Positions 17,801-24,922 of a stretch of DNA of 32,253 bases are shown here, piece after piece. Where the stretch lies: contig CALHXW010000321.1 in assembly GCA_938040325.1 (NCBI GenBank), forward strand, positions 1 through 32,253. The letters run 5' to 3'. Under the pieces are notes generated by a model. That model was given only the letters and a program-made list of their open reading frames with translations. It searched no databases and had not been told where the DNA came from. The translations under genes and the position numbers were made by a program. Origin of the DNA: an uncultured bacterium. GTDB lineage: Bacteria > Myxococcota_A > UBA9042 > PHBI01. The number at the start of each line of letters is the position of its first letter. The first letter of the stretch is position 1.

Positions 17801-18191
17801 CTTCGGGACACTGCTCCTGACACTCTTTGGTGCAGACAAACCCCCATGGCCCCTCGACGCACCAGCCGTCGAGGCACTCGGTGTTGGACGTGCAGGGCGA
17901 TCCGAAGCCACCGGGCACGTCAGCGTCCGGGATCGGCGGAAACGAGTCGGCGACGACCGTGTCCGTGGGAGGCGGGGTGGTGTCGATGTCGACAATGAAC
18001 GTGTCGAAGAAGGTGTCCATCCCGGCGTCAGCAACTCCGCCGCCCCCGCCGGTCGAGTCGTCGCCGCAACCGACTGCCCCGAAGGCACTCGCTGCCAAGA
18101 GCGCTAACAGCCAGCTCGATAACGGACGTCGTCCGCTATCACCAGAGCGCAGACGATCCCCTCGGTCCCTCACAAACATCATCGCGAGCAT
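14844..18191 (-). CDS. Large surface lipoprotein: Cys-rich, MopE-like metal-binding repeats, beta-helix domain and Gly-rich C-terminus
   Basis: A 1115-residue predicted lipoprotein. The signal sequence ends in AVGC (Cys42), followed by an Asp/Thr-rich linker. Residues about 100-600 contain Cys-rich modules and several MopE-type motifs (CDGMDNDCNGIVDD, CDFVDNDCDNQADE, CDGVDNNCDGQVDE), which in the family are putative metal- or Ca-binding. Residues about 605-740 match a DUF1565-like right-handed beta-helix start (FVSKAGNDSNLGS, FPVRTIQAGIDKAQ, YVATGVYEENVSL, SVYGGY). The last 370 residues are extremely Gly-rich (GGSGGAGGPGG and similar), like collagen- or silk-type extended stretches, interspersed with Cys. 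AAGGGG upstream supports ATG 18191. It is probably an adhesive or structural cell-surface protein; no catalytic role is claimed. Confidence 0.88.
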   Translation of the reverse strand: MLAMMFVRDRGDRLRSGDSGRRPLSSWLLALLAASAFGAVGCGDDSTGGGGGVADAGMDTFFDTFIVDIDTTPPPTDTVVADSFPPIPDADVPGGFGSPCTSNTECLDGWCVEGPWGFVCTKECQEQCPEGFDCKGIANQTDVVFLCIPRVLKLCTPCLDDLQCNGGACLNIDGQTSCASSCTGPEDCSNGYQCAPDSSGQRPGSYCQPVSGSCTCNIDFDGGQRSCAATNELGACFGVETCDPTVGWLGCDAPSPSPEVCDGMDNDCNGIVDDNVFGAGQQCDVAVAGVGSCDGILSCQGQTGWVCQGPTPEVEVCDFVDNDCDNQADEDFKTNGVYSDFNHCGTCNNSCANGLPNASLTQCQVGASVAQCVVVTCEPGFIKLNDFQCIPDVVNLCQACSSDANCIGESSYCVGLSDGNFCGKGCTNNTDCPLGFSCQGVPNGPVNQCLPDSGVCSCSGQTVGLSRACTETVSPPGQPSYTCAGTETCNANGWSACALPSEQCDGVDNNCDGQVDEPFKDFAGNYNQVEHCGGCGVSCLALNFPNSVPSCDTSGTGLPQCTFSCISGWQDIDDLPGCECQPTSAVDLPDAFGLDDNCDGIDGEVNNGVFVSKAGNDSNLGSQEFPVRTIQAGIDKAQQQGKRDVYVATGVYEENVSLKDGVSVYGGYSSSFKDRNADVHETAILGVAPSGAKRGAVNADNVGNFGGQIIVDGLSIFGANSEVASGNSYAVYLRNAGGQLVLRGNYIVAGDGGNGNNGSDGSNGSNGSDGLSGEAACLLGFGAGSCPSAGSQSSRSGGSGGNNFQCGNANGGKGGNSAPPNAPTDIKNTAQNPGFGEYGVDGQGGGGGGGEAGWDSRIGWSSCGVCSSPDVHPTEGGRGDGGSLGGDGSSGSACSNGGGFVDGTGEWRTETSGNGLSGSSGGGGGGGGAAGGVGAVGCSASPTIGGSGGGGGAGGCGALGGTGGSGGGGSFGVFGSWTTSPGALPRIENNTIVRGNGGEGGKGGAGGVGGSGGAGGPGGLSGDGVNGDFTLTPCGAGGGDGGDGGRGGHGGGAAGGCGGASFGIYLDFPGFAPTTGVTGNTIPFTGSGGNGGSGGFSLGSDGPAGAPGSHGAQNF

Positions 18192-18444
18192 ACGTTCCCC
18201 TTATGCGTAGTGGTGTTGGTACCAAAACGGAGCGGGCCACTCAAACAGTCACTTCGCTGACCGCTGAGAGAGACCGCTGAAACCGCCATAAACGCCAATT
18301 CCGATTCAAAACATGCGGATATCGATTTTAACGAGCAGCAACCGGAGTCAAACACGGATCTGGTGACGTCCCCGAGCGAATCCGTTCGCCACGACAGCGT
18401 CGGGCGGTATTGTGGGGCTGACGCCGCACGCAACCCAGAGGTGT
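18192..18444. promoter_or_regulatory. Divergent promoter region with direct repeats
   Basis: This 253-bp spacer separates the large lipoprotein gene from the GGDEF-EAL gene and is noticeably more AT-rich around 18280-18350. GACCGCTGA is repeated at 18259-18267 and 18272-18280, a 13-bp period that could be a pair of operator half-sites. No convincing -35/-10 pair can be assigned. Confidence 0.35.
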
Positions 18445-20877
18445 ATGTCTCTCGACCCATCCAAGACCGCGCGCTCCTCGGCCAGCGAACCTGACGTGAC
18501 CGCAAGCGCCTCGCTTGAGTGGGAGCGGGTGCTCCGTGTGGCCTCCCGGCCCCTCGCGATCGTGCGCGTGGAGACGGGCGAGGTGATACGCGGCAACCGG
18601 TCGTTCTGGGCCTTGCTCCAGCGGCCTGCCACCACCGGGGTTCGGCTTTCTGACCTGGGGATCGGAACGGACGCGCTTGCCGCCAACCACCTGGAGCTCG
18701 CGACGGGCGCCCACGGCACGACGCTCGTCACGTCTGAGCTGGTCCAGGTAGACAGCGCCTCGGGCCACGCCTTGTGGGGCCTCACAAGCCGCACAGACGC
18801 ACAGCGCGACGAGGCGTTCGCCTCGCTTGTCAAAGCTGGCCACATCAACCCAGAGTCGTCGGTCATCTGGCTGGACCGCCACGGCCTCATTCAGGCGGCC
18901 AGCCACGTCGCGTGCCTGCAGCTCGGCGTCTCCGAGTCGCGCTTGATCGGCCGGCCTGCGCGCTTCATTGAGGCGAGCTGGGACCAAGGGCGCTGGAACC
19001 ACCTGTGGTCTCGACTTCAGGCCGCCACGCCTGTCGCCATCGACGCACTGCTGCACCGGTTCGACGGCTCAACCTTCGAAGTCTCTGGCGAGCTGCATGC
19101 CGTGCCGCTCTTCGACACCACCGAGGCCTGCTTTGTGGCGCGCGACGTGTCGGAGCTTCGGCGTTCTCAGCGCGACCTACGCGACAGCGAGGCCCGCTAT
19201 GCGTTGGCTGCTCGTGGCGCCAACGATGGGCTCTGGGACTGGAACATCGCGAGTGGCCACGTCTATTACTCGGCCCGCTGGTGCATGATTCACGGGGTTC
19301 CGCGCCCGGAGGACGTGCCGCCACTCGCTTCCAGCTGGCTCGATCGCGTCCACCCGGAGGACCGCGAGAAGGTCGAGACGGCGCTGGCGGCTCACCTCGA
19401 CGCCCAGACCGAACACTTTGAGAGCGAACATCGTGTCCAACACCGTGACGGCGGCTATCGCTGGGTGCTGATGCGTGGCATTGCCGTGCGCGACTCGGAC
19501 GGCGCGCCTACGCGCATGGCGGGCTCGACGACCGACATCACGAAGCGGAAAAACGCCGAGGCGCGCCTGCGCTACGAAGCGCTCCACGATCCGCTGACCG
19601 GACTGGCAAACCGAGCGTTGCTGATCAAACGACTGCAGAGCTCGCTCGAGCGTCACCGCGCCAACCCTGAAAGCATCTTCGCCGTGCTCTTTCTCGACGT
19701 CGATCGGTTCAAGGTCATCAACGACTCGCTCGGTCACACGATGGGAGACATGCTGCTGCGTGCGGTCGCCGCTCGTCTCAAGCGCTGCGTGCGCATGGTC
19801 GACACCGTGGCGCGACTCGGCGGCGACGAGTTCATGCTGCTCCTCGAGGAGATCGACAACCGCGAGCAAGCGCTTGAGGTCGCCGACCGAATCCGGGAAG
19901 ACGTCGCGATCTCGTACAACCTACGGGGCTACGAGGTGTACTCCAGCGTCAGCATCGGCGTCGCATTCGCGCGCCCCGACTACATCGAAGCCGAAGACCT
20001 GCTGCGCGACGCCGACATCGCCATGTACCGGGCCAAGCAGCGCGGGGCGAATCGATGCGCCATCTTCGACGCCAGCATGCGCCGCGATGCGGTGCAGCGG
20101 CTGACGCTCGAGACTGACCTCCGGCGAGCGCTAGAGCGTGGCGAGCTTGAGCTCTTCTTTCAGCCGATCGTTAAGCTAGAAGACGAGACGCTCAAGGGCT
20201 TCGAGGCGCTCATTCGCTGGAACCATCCCAAGAAAGGGATGGTCTCTCCTGGCGCCTTCATCCCGCTTGCTGAGGAGACCGGCCTCATCGTCCCGATCGG
20301 CCAGTGGGTGCTGACGCGCGCATGCGAAGCGCTCAAGCGGATGACCCGTTCGCCTGCAAACGCGCACCTCAGCGTCAGCGTGAACGTCTCGGGGCGTCAG
20401 CTGGCTCACCCGCAGCTCGTCGAACAGGTCCGGGAGGTGCTCGCAGGCACTGGCGTCGACCCCGGCAAGATCAACCTTGAGATCACCGAGAGCGTCCTCA
20501 TGGACAACGCGGAGGCGGCTGTTGCGGCACTGAACCGGCTTCGCGACCTGGGCGTCAACCTCCACATCGACGACTTTGGCACCGGCTACTCAAGCTTGGC
20601 GTACCTGCATCGCTTTCCCATCGACACGCTCAAGATCGACCGCTCGTTTATCTCAGGCGACAACGAGGAAGACCCGTGGGCCATCGTCCAGACCATCCGG
20701 TCGCTCGCGGCACTGCTGGGGATGACGGTGACGGCCGAGGGCGTTGAGACCGAGACACACCTCGACAAGCTGCGCGAGCTTGGGTGCGACTATGCCCAAG
20801 GCTACCTGTTCAGCCGACCGGTGCCGGCCAGCGACCTTGGGGTCCTTATTGGAGATCCGAACGTGCTCACCGCTTAG
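18445..20877 (+). CDS. PAS-GGDEF-EAL cyclic-di-GMP turnover protein
   Basis: An 810-residue soluble signalling protein without membrane helices. One or two weak PAS regions occupy about residues 25-240; a clear PAS with PAC motif lies at about 247-365 (ANDGLWDWNIASGHVYYS, HRDGGYRWVLMRG). The diguanylate cyclase domain (about 372-540) retains LGGDEF, with an inhibitory RxxD site (RMVD) five residues upstream. The phosphodiesterase domain (about 550-800) retains EALIRW and DFGTGYSSL. Both active sites look intact, so it may be bifunctional, with PAS input setting the balance. ATG 18445 follows an AGAGG site; GTG 18412 is an upstream alternative. It is divergent from a surface lipoprotein gene, and c-di-GMP commonly controls surface adhesion; that link is inference. 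Confidence 0.95.
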   Translation: MSLDPSKTARSSASEPDVTASASLEWERVLRVASRPLAIVRVETGEVIRGNRSFWALLQRPATTGVRLSDLGIGTDALAANHLELATGAHGTTLVTSELVQVDSASGHALWGLTSRTDAQRDEAFASLVKAGHINPESSVIWLDRHGLIQAASHVACLQLGVSESRLIGRPARFIEASWDQGRWNHLWSRLQAATPVAIDALLHRFDGSTFEVSGELHAVPLFDTTEACFVARDVSELRRSQRDLRDSEARYALAARGANDGLWDWNIASGHVYYSARWCMIHGVPRPEDVPPLASSWLDRVHPEDREKVETALAAHLDAQTEHFESEHRVQHRDGGYRWVLMRGIAVRDSDGAPTRMAGSTTDITKRKNAEARLRYEALHDPLTGLANRALLIKRLQSSLERHRANPESIFAVLFLDVDRFKVINDSLGHTMGDMLLRAVAARLKRCVRMVDTVARLGGDEFMLLLEEIDNREQALEVADRIREDVAISYNLRGYEVYSSVSIGVAFARPDYIEAEDLLRDADIAMYRAKQRGANRCAIFDASMRRDAVQRLTLETDLRRALERGELELFFQPIVKLEDETLKGFEALIRWNHPKKGMVSPGAFIPLAEETGLIVPIGQWVLTRACEALKRMTRSPANAHLSVSVNVSGRQLAHPQLVEQVREVLAGTGVDPGKINLEITESVLMDNAEAAVAALNRLRDLGVNLHIDDFGTGYSSLAYLHRFPIDTLKIDRSFISGDNEEDPWAIVQTIRSLAALLGMTVTAEGVETETHLDKLRELGCDYAQGYLFSRPVPASDLGVLIGDPNVLTA

Positions 20878-20899
20878 CGGAGACCGTGGCGGCGGTGGC

Positions 20900-21055
20900 G
20901 TGAGCGCGGGGGTGAGCGCGGGCGCGGGCAGTGAGCGCGGGCGCGGGCGTGAGCGTGGGCCCGAGCGCGGGAGTGAGCGCAGGCCCGAGCGTGGGCGTGG
21001 AGGCGAGCGAACGCGTGGGCGTGAGCGCGGGAGTGAGCCTGAGCGTTGGCAGTGG
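20900..21055 (+). repeat. G-rich degenerate 12-bp tandem array
   Basis: The unit is close to GTGAGCGCGGGC, repeated with substitutions and extra hexamers about a dozen times. It lies in the convergent spacer between the GGDEF-EAL gene and the spermidine-synthase-like gene. The plus strand has many GGG tracts separated by short loops and so could form G-quadruplexes. Open frames across it read as V-S-A-G periodic peptide and are not credible genes. Confidence 0.85.
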
Positions 21056-21102
21056 GCGCGGACGCGGTGGGGGGCGAGCTGTCCGAATACTTCTCACAAG
21101 AA

Positions 21103-21167
21103 TTCGAGCGAGGACAAAGAGGTGCTGCACAGGCGCGGCTTGCGCAGACCACAACGCGGGTCCAGGG
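21103..21167 (+). repeat. GACCACAACGCGGGTC dispersed repeat, copy 1
   Basis: TTCGAGCGAGG is followed by GAGGTGC and then a 26-nt block (21142-21167) that differs at only two positions from 29348-29373. The first half also matches 31901-31923. It abuts the perfect 12-bp palindrome GCTAGCGCTAGC (21167-21178), which contains the stop codon of the minus-strand gene. Confidence 0.7.
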
Positions 21168-21173
21168 CTAGCG

Positions 21174-22088
21174 CTAGCGCAGCAGGTTGGCGTCGGTCAG
21201 CACGCCGCCGCCTTTGAGCGGGGTGGTTGCCCAGCCCCGCTCAACGATCTTCTCGATGTCGAAGTCTGGCTTGTGGGTGCGCGCGAAGCGACCGCTCGCG
21301 TCCAAGAGTGCTGCTTTCGTCAGCGGCGCGGGACCGGCAATGACGATGCGGCTGGCACTCTCGAACCCTCGGATGACCGACACCCGACCAAACACGTCTT
21401 CATGCGTTCGCAACATCGACGGGTAGAGCGTGTTCGCGTCTTCGCTCCACACATTCGATGCCACGACGCCTCGGTCCGTGAGCCGCGCGCGCACGGCCGT
21501 CAAGAACTCGCGGGTCGCGAGGTGCTGCGGAATCTCGCTCGCGCCGTAGGCATCGAGCAGGATCAGGTCGTAACGGGTCTTGGTCTGCTCGACGAAGCGG
21601 CGGCCGTCAGCGATGTGCACTCTGAGCTTGTCGTCCAACCGAAGCCCCATGTGGGCGACGGCGGCATCTCGCACGAGGGCATCGATCTCAACCACATCCA
21701 CGACCGCATTCGGCATGACGCTGCGCACGTACATCGGCAGCGTTCCACCGCCGAGGCCAACCACAAGGACGTTGCGGGCATCCGGGCGGAGCGCGATCGC
21801 CGGCACCATCGCTTTGGTGTAGACGAAGTGCATGTAGGTCGGTTCGCCGAGCTTGACCGCGCTCTGGTTGATGCCCTCGCGCGCGAACCTCAAGAACCGA
21901 ACCCCGTCCTCCTCGATCACCCACACCGCGTAGTGGTCACCGCGCTCGTGATGAACCACCCGCTCGCCGCCCGCCGCGCACCCAAAGGACGCAAGCGCTG
22001 CAAGCGCGATGAGCCCGCTGACAGCCACGGCACCGAGACGTCCGCGCCAAGGACCGCGACGTCGAATTGCTGGGCCAAGGTTGGTCAT
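21174..22088 (-). CDS. Exported spermidine-synthase-like (SAM-fold) protein, possible lipoprotein
   Basis: A 304-residue protein with a hydrophobic N-terminal signal (AVAVSGLIALAALASFGC) followed by a spermidine-synthase/methyltransferase fold. SAM-fold marks are VLVVGLGGGTLPMYV, VVDVVEIDALV, HIADGRRFVEQ and LILLDAYGASEIPQHLATREF. The last resembles the membrane-associated spermidine-synthase-like families rather than SpeE, in which this position carries the DP of the polyamine site; aminopropyl transfer is therefore doubtful. Cys37 could be lipidated, but the -3 residue is Ser, not the usual Leu, so the lipobox is atypical. GGAG nine bases before ATG 22088 favours that start over 22097. A SAM-fold protein outside the cytoplasm would lack obvious access to SAM, which makes the role puzzling. 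It is divergent from the TonB receptor. Confidence 0.82.
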   Translation of the reverse strand: MTNLGPAIRRRGPWRGRLGAVAVSGLIALAALASFGCAAGGERVVHHERGDHYAVWVIEEDGVRFLRFAREGINQSAVKLGEPTYMHFVYTKAMVPAIALRPDARNVLVVGLGGGTLPMYVRSVMPNAVVDVVEIDALVRDAAVAHMGLRLDDKLRVHIADGRRFVEQTKTRYDLILLDAYGASEIPQHLATREFLTAVRARLTDRGVVASNVWSEDANTLYPSMLRTHEDVFGRVSVIRGFESASRIVIAGPAPLTKAALLDASGRFARTHKPDFDIEKIVERGWATTPLKGGGVLTDANLLR

Positions 22089-22298
22089 GGTGCTCATCTC
22101 CGTCACGTGCTGAGCCAGCCGCTCTTACTGCGGCGAGGCTCGCGGAGTCTGGCGCGGTCAACGCACGAACGCCAGCGTTCGGTTCGCACGTGGCTGCTGC
22201 TGTTGCGGGTCGTCGCGGCGTGAGCCGCATGACGCCGCGCGGCAGACACGATTCTTTACACAGGTCGCGCCGCATTCCGCTCCGTGAATCCCGCCGGC

Positions 22299-22304
22299 TA
22301 TGAT
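22299..22304 (+). promoter_or_regulatory. Possible -10 hexamer for the TonB-dependent receptor
   Basis: TATGAT is one mismatch from the consensus and lies 11 bp before the GTG start at 22316. Transcription from it would begin within a few bases of the start codon. The -35 region (TTCCGC about 18 bp upstream) is weak. Confidence 0.35.
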
Positions 22305-22315
22305 ATCGCTGTAGC

Positions 22316-24922
22316 GTGTCAAAACGTCGCTTGATCATTCCAGTCGTTGCGCTCGGCGCTCTCCTCACGATCGGCCTCGGTATCTCTGATGCCCGCGCCC
22401 AGAACGTGGTCCCGCCAGTCCCGATCGACCTGCCAGACCCTGAGCTCCCTGACGGCACGCGGCGCGAGAACGTCAACGTCGAGCTGTGGCTGACGATCTC
22501 GGCAGAGGGCAAGGTCTCCGAGGTGTCGATCAAGTCGCCGGGCGGCGAGCCGTTCGACACGGCAGCCCTGGACGCGGCGAAGCGCTTCGTGTTCAAGCCG
22601 GCAACCTCGGACGGCGTCGCTATCCCAGTGAAAGTGCCGTTCACCTACCGATTCCGAAAGCCCACGCGGCGCGGCCGCATCATCCCGGCACGCCAGTCCC
22701 GCAGACGCATCGAGCCAGCGCCTGGCTTCCTCCTCTCAGGTGTGGTCGTCGAGCGCGGCTCCAGGACGCCCCAAGCGGGTGTTCCCGTTCAGATCCGCGA
22801 TCCTCGCACCAAGCGCGTGTGGGAGGTCATCACCGAGGAGGACGGACGCTTCCTGGCCGACGGCTTGCCGCCGGGCAAGCTCGTGGTCGACATCCTCGTG
22901 GGCGAGTTCGCGCGCCTAGAGAAGACCGTTCGCGTCGATGCTCGCGACGAGGACACGGCACGCGCTGGCGGCGACACGTTCTTTCTGAACCCCGGCGGAC
23001 TGTCCGCCTATCGCACGGTGATCCGCGACAAGAAACCGCCCAAGGCTGCCAGCGTCATTGAGCTGACCGAGGACGAGCTGCGGCGCGTGCCTGGCACCTT
23101 CGGCGACCCCACGCGGGTGGTGGCGTCGCTGCCTGGAGTGGCGCGCTCGCCCTTTGGCCTCGGCTTCTACGCAGTCCGCGGCGCAAACTTCGACAACACA
23201 GGCTTCTACATCGACGGCCACCCGGCGGTCTTTCTCTACCACCTCCTCGGCGGCCCCGGGATCATCAACCCAGAGCTGGTCGGCAGCCTTAGCTTCTACC
23301 CCGGCGGCTACCCCGCTGAGTTCGGTCGGTTTGGCGCGGGCATCGTCGCCGTCGAGACCAAGGATCCGGCCCGCGACCGCTGGCATCTCGACATCGAGCT
23401 CGACCTGTTCAAGGCCGCGGCGCTCTTCAGCGTGCCCTTCGACGACGAGAAAGGCATTGTCACGTTCTCGTTTCGGCGCAGCTACTACGAGCTGCTGCTG
23501 CCGGCCTTCACCGAAGACTTCAACCTCAGCTTCACCGACTACCAAGCCCGGGTGAACTACGAGTTCTCGCCCAACGTTCGTGGGCGTTTCATCGCGCTCG
23601 GCGCCGTCGACATCCTCACCGCAGAGACCGACACGGCCGACGGCGCTGGCGAGTCGATGACCGAGTTTTCCCTCGGCTTCCACCGCCTCAACGCGCGGCT
23701 CGACATCGACATTAACAAGGAACTCACGTGGACCAACTCGCTCGCATGGGAGTGGGACTTCACCAACAACCGCCGGATTGCCGAAGGCGACGACCCGATC
23801 GACATCGACATCAGCGGTTGGTTCACCCAGCTCCTCAGCTACGCAACGCTGCGCCCAGCCAAGGGCTACAAGTTCACGGCTGGCCTCGACATGCTGCTGA
23901 CCGACTACTCCGGTGACCTCGAGGTCCCAGGGTTTCCGCCCCTTGGGGATCCACGCAGTCCGGTGTTCAACCCCCAGATCATCGACTTCACCATCGACAA
24001 TCCGACCTGGTCGTTTGCCCCCTACTTCAGCGGCGATCTGGAGCTCATCGAAGGTCTCCGCTTGTTGCCCGGCTTGCGCGTCGACATCCAGAAATACGGG
24101 GTCGACACCCAGGTCAGCTTCGACCCGAAGCTCGCCGTGCGCTACGCCATTGACGAGAAATGGACCATCAAGGGGATGGGCGCCCTAGCCCACCAGCCGC
24201 CGCAGCTCTTTCAAGTGGTCGAACCGTTCGGCGACGCCACGCTGCCGCCGCTTCGCTCGATCCAAGCCAGCTTGGGCGCCGAGTGGAAGCCCAACGATGA
24301 CTGGTTCGTGAGCGCCGAAGCGTTCCTGCAGAATCAGCAGAACATCCCGCGGCCCGACGACACGGTGGAGGTCGGCGAGGACACAGGCGGTGGGGTTCGC
24401 TTCAAGACCGACGAGCAGAGCCGTGCGTATGGACTTGAGCTGCTCATCCGCAAGAACTTCGGCGGCCGCTTCTATGGCTGGCTGAGCTACACGCTAAGCC
24501 GGGCCGAGCGAAAGACCGGCAGCGATCCGTGGCGCACGTTCCAGCTCGACCAGACCCACATCCTGAACCTCGCGTGGACGGTCCGTCTCGGCAACGAGTG
24601 GTCACTGGGAGCCCGCTTCCAGCTGTCGACAGGCAACTTCTTCTACCCGATCATCGGCTCGTACTACGACGCCGACCAGGACCGGTTCCAGCCGGTGTAT
24701 GCGGCAACGCAAGAGCGGCTGCCGGTCTACCATCGACTCGACGTGCGGCTCGACAAGCGCTGGCGCTTTGACACGTGGATGCTCGAGGTGTTTCTCGACA
24801 TCCAAAACATCTACAACGCCAGCAACCCCGAGGCTCCGCGATACTCCTACGACTACTCGGAGAGCACCGACGGCGTGTCGATTCCGATCCTTCCAACCCT
24901 CGGCGTCCGGGCGGTGTTCTAG
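22316..24922 (+). CDS. TonB-dependent receptor with N-terminal TonB C-terminal-type domain
   Basis: An 868-residue outer-membrane receptor. A signal peptide (ending SDARAQ) is followed by a TonB-CTD-like domain at about residues 40-120 (VELWLTISAEGKVSEVSI, FDTAALDAAKRFVFKPATSDG). Then come a carboxypeptidase-regulatory-like beta-sandwich at about 140-220 (LSGVVVERGSRTPQAGVPV, EDGRFLADGLPPGK), a plug (VVASLPGVARSPFG, YAVRGANFDNTGFYIDG, SFYPGGYPAEFGRFGAG) and a 22-strand-type barrel ending TLGVRAVF. The terminal Phe fits BamA-dependent insertion. The start is GTG with no good Shine-Dalgarno. It overlaps the lipoprotein gene by one base (TAGTG), so the pair probably works together. The ligand is unknown. 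Confidence 0.92.
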   Translation: MSKRRLIIPVVALGALLTIGLGISDARAQNVVPPVPIDLPDPELPDGTRRENVNVELWLTISAEGKVSEVSIKSPGGEPFDTAALDAAKRFVFKPATSDGVAIPVKVPFTYRFRKPTRRGRIIPARQSRRRIEPAPGFLLSGVVVERGSRTPQAGVPVQIRDPRTKRVWEVITEEDGRFLADGLPPGKLVVDILVGEFARLEKTVRVDARDEDTARAGGDTFFLNPGGLSAYRTVIRDKKPPKAASVIELTEDELRRVPGTFGDPTRVVASLPGVARSPFGLGFYAVRGANFDNTGFYIDGHPAVFLYHLLGGPGIINPELVGSLSFYPGGYPAEFGRFGAGIVAVETKDPARDRWHLDIELDLFKAAALFSVPFDDEKGIVTFSFRRSYYELLLPAFTEDFNLSFTDYQARVNYEFSPNVRGRFIALGAVDILTAETDTADGAGESMTEFSLGFHRLNARLDIDINKELTWTNSLAWEWDFTNNRRIAEGDDPIDIDISGWFTQLLSYATLRPAKGYKFTAGLDMLLTDYSGDLEVPGFPPLGDPRSPVFNPQIIDFTIDNPTWSFAPYFSGDLELIEGLRLLPGLRVDIQKYGVDTQVSFDPKLAVRYAIDEKWTIKGMGALAHQPPQLFQVVEPFGDATLPPLRSIQASLGAEWKPNDDWFVSAEAFLQNQQNIPRPDDTVEVGEDTGGGVRFKTDEQSRAYGLELLIRKNFGGRFYGWLSYTLSRAERKTGSDPWRTFQLDQTHILNLAWTVRLGNEWSLGARFQLSTGNFFYPIIGSYYDADQDRFQPVYAATQERLPVYHRLDVRLDKRWRFDTWMLEVFLDIQNIYNASNPEAPRYSYDYSESTDGVSIPILPTLGVRAVF

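Noticed and set aside
20931-22223. Long plus-strand open frame across the tandem array
   Set aside because: It starts as a V-S-A-G periodic translation of the 12-bp repeat and then runs antisense to the spermidine-synthase-like gene; no protein-like features.
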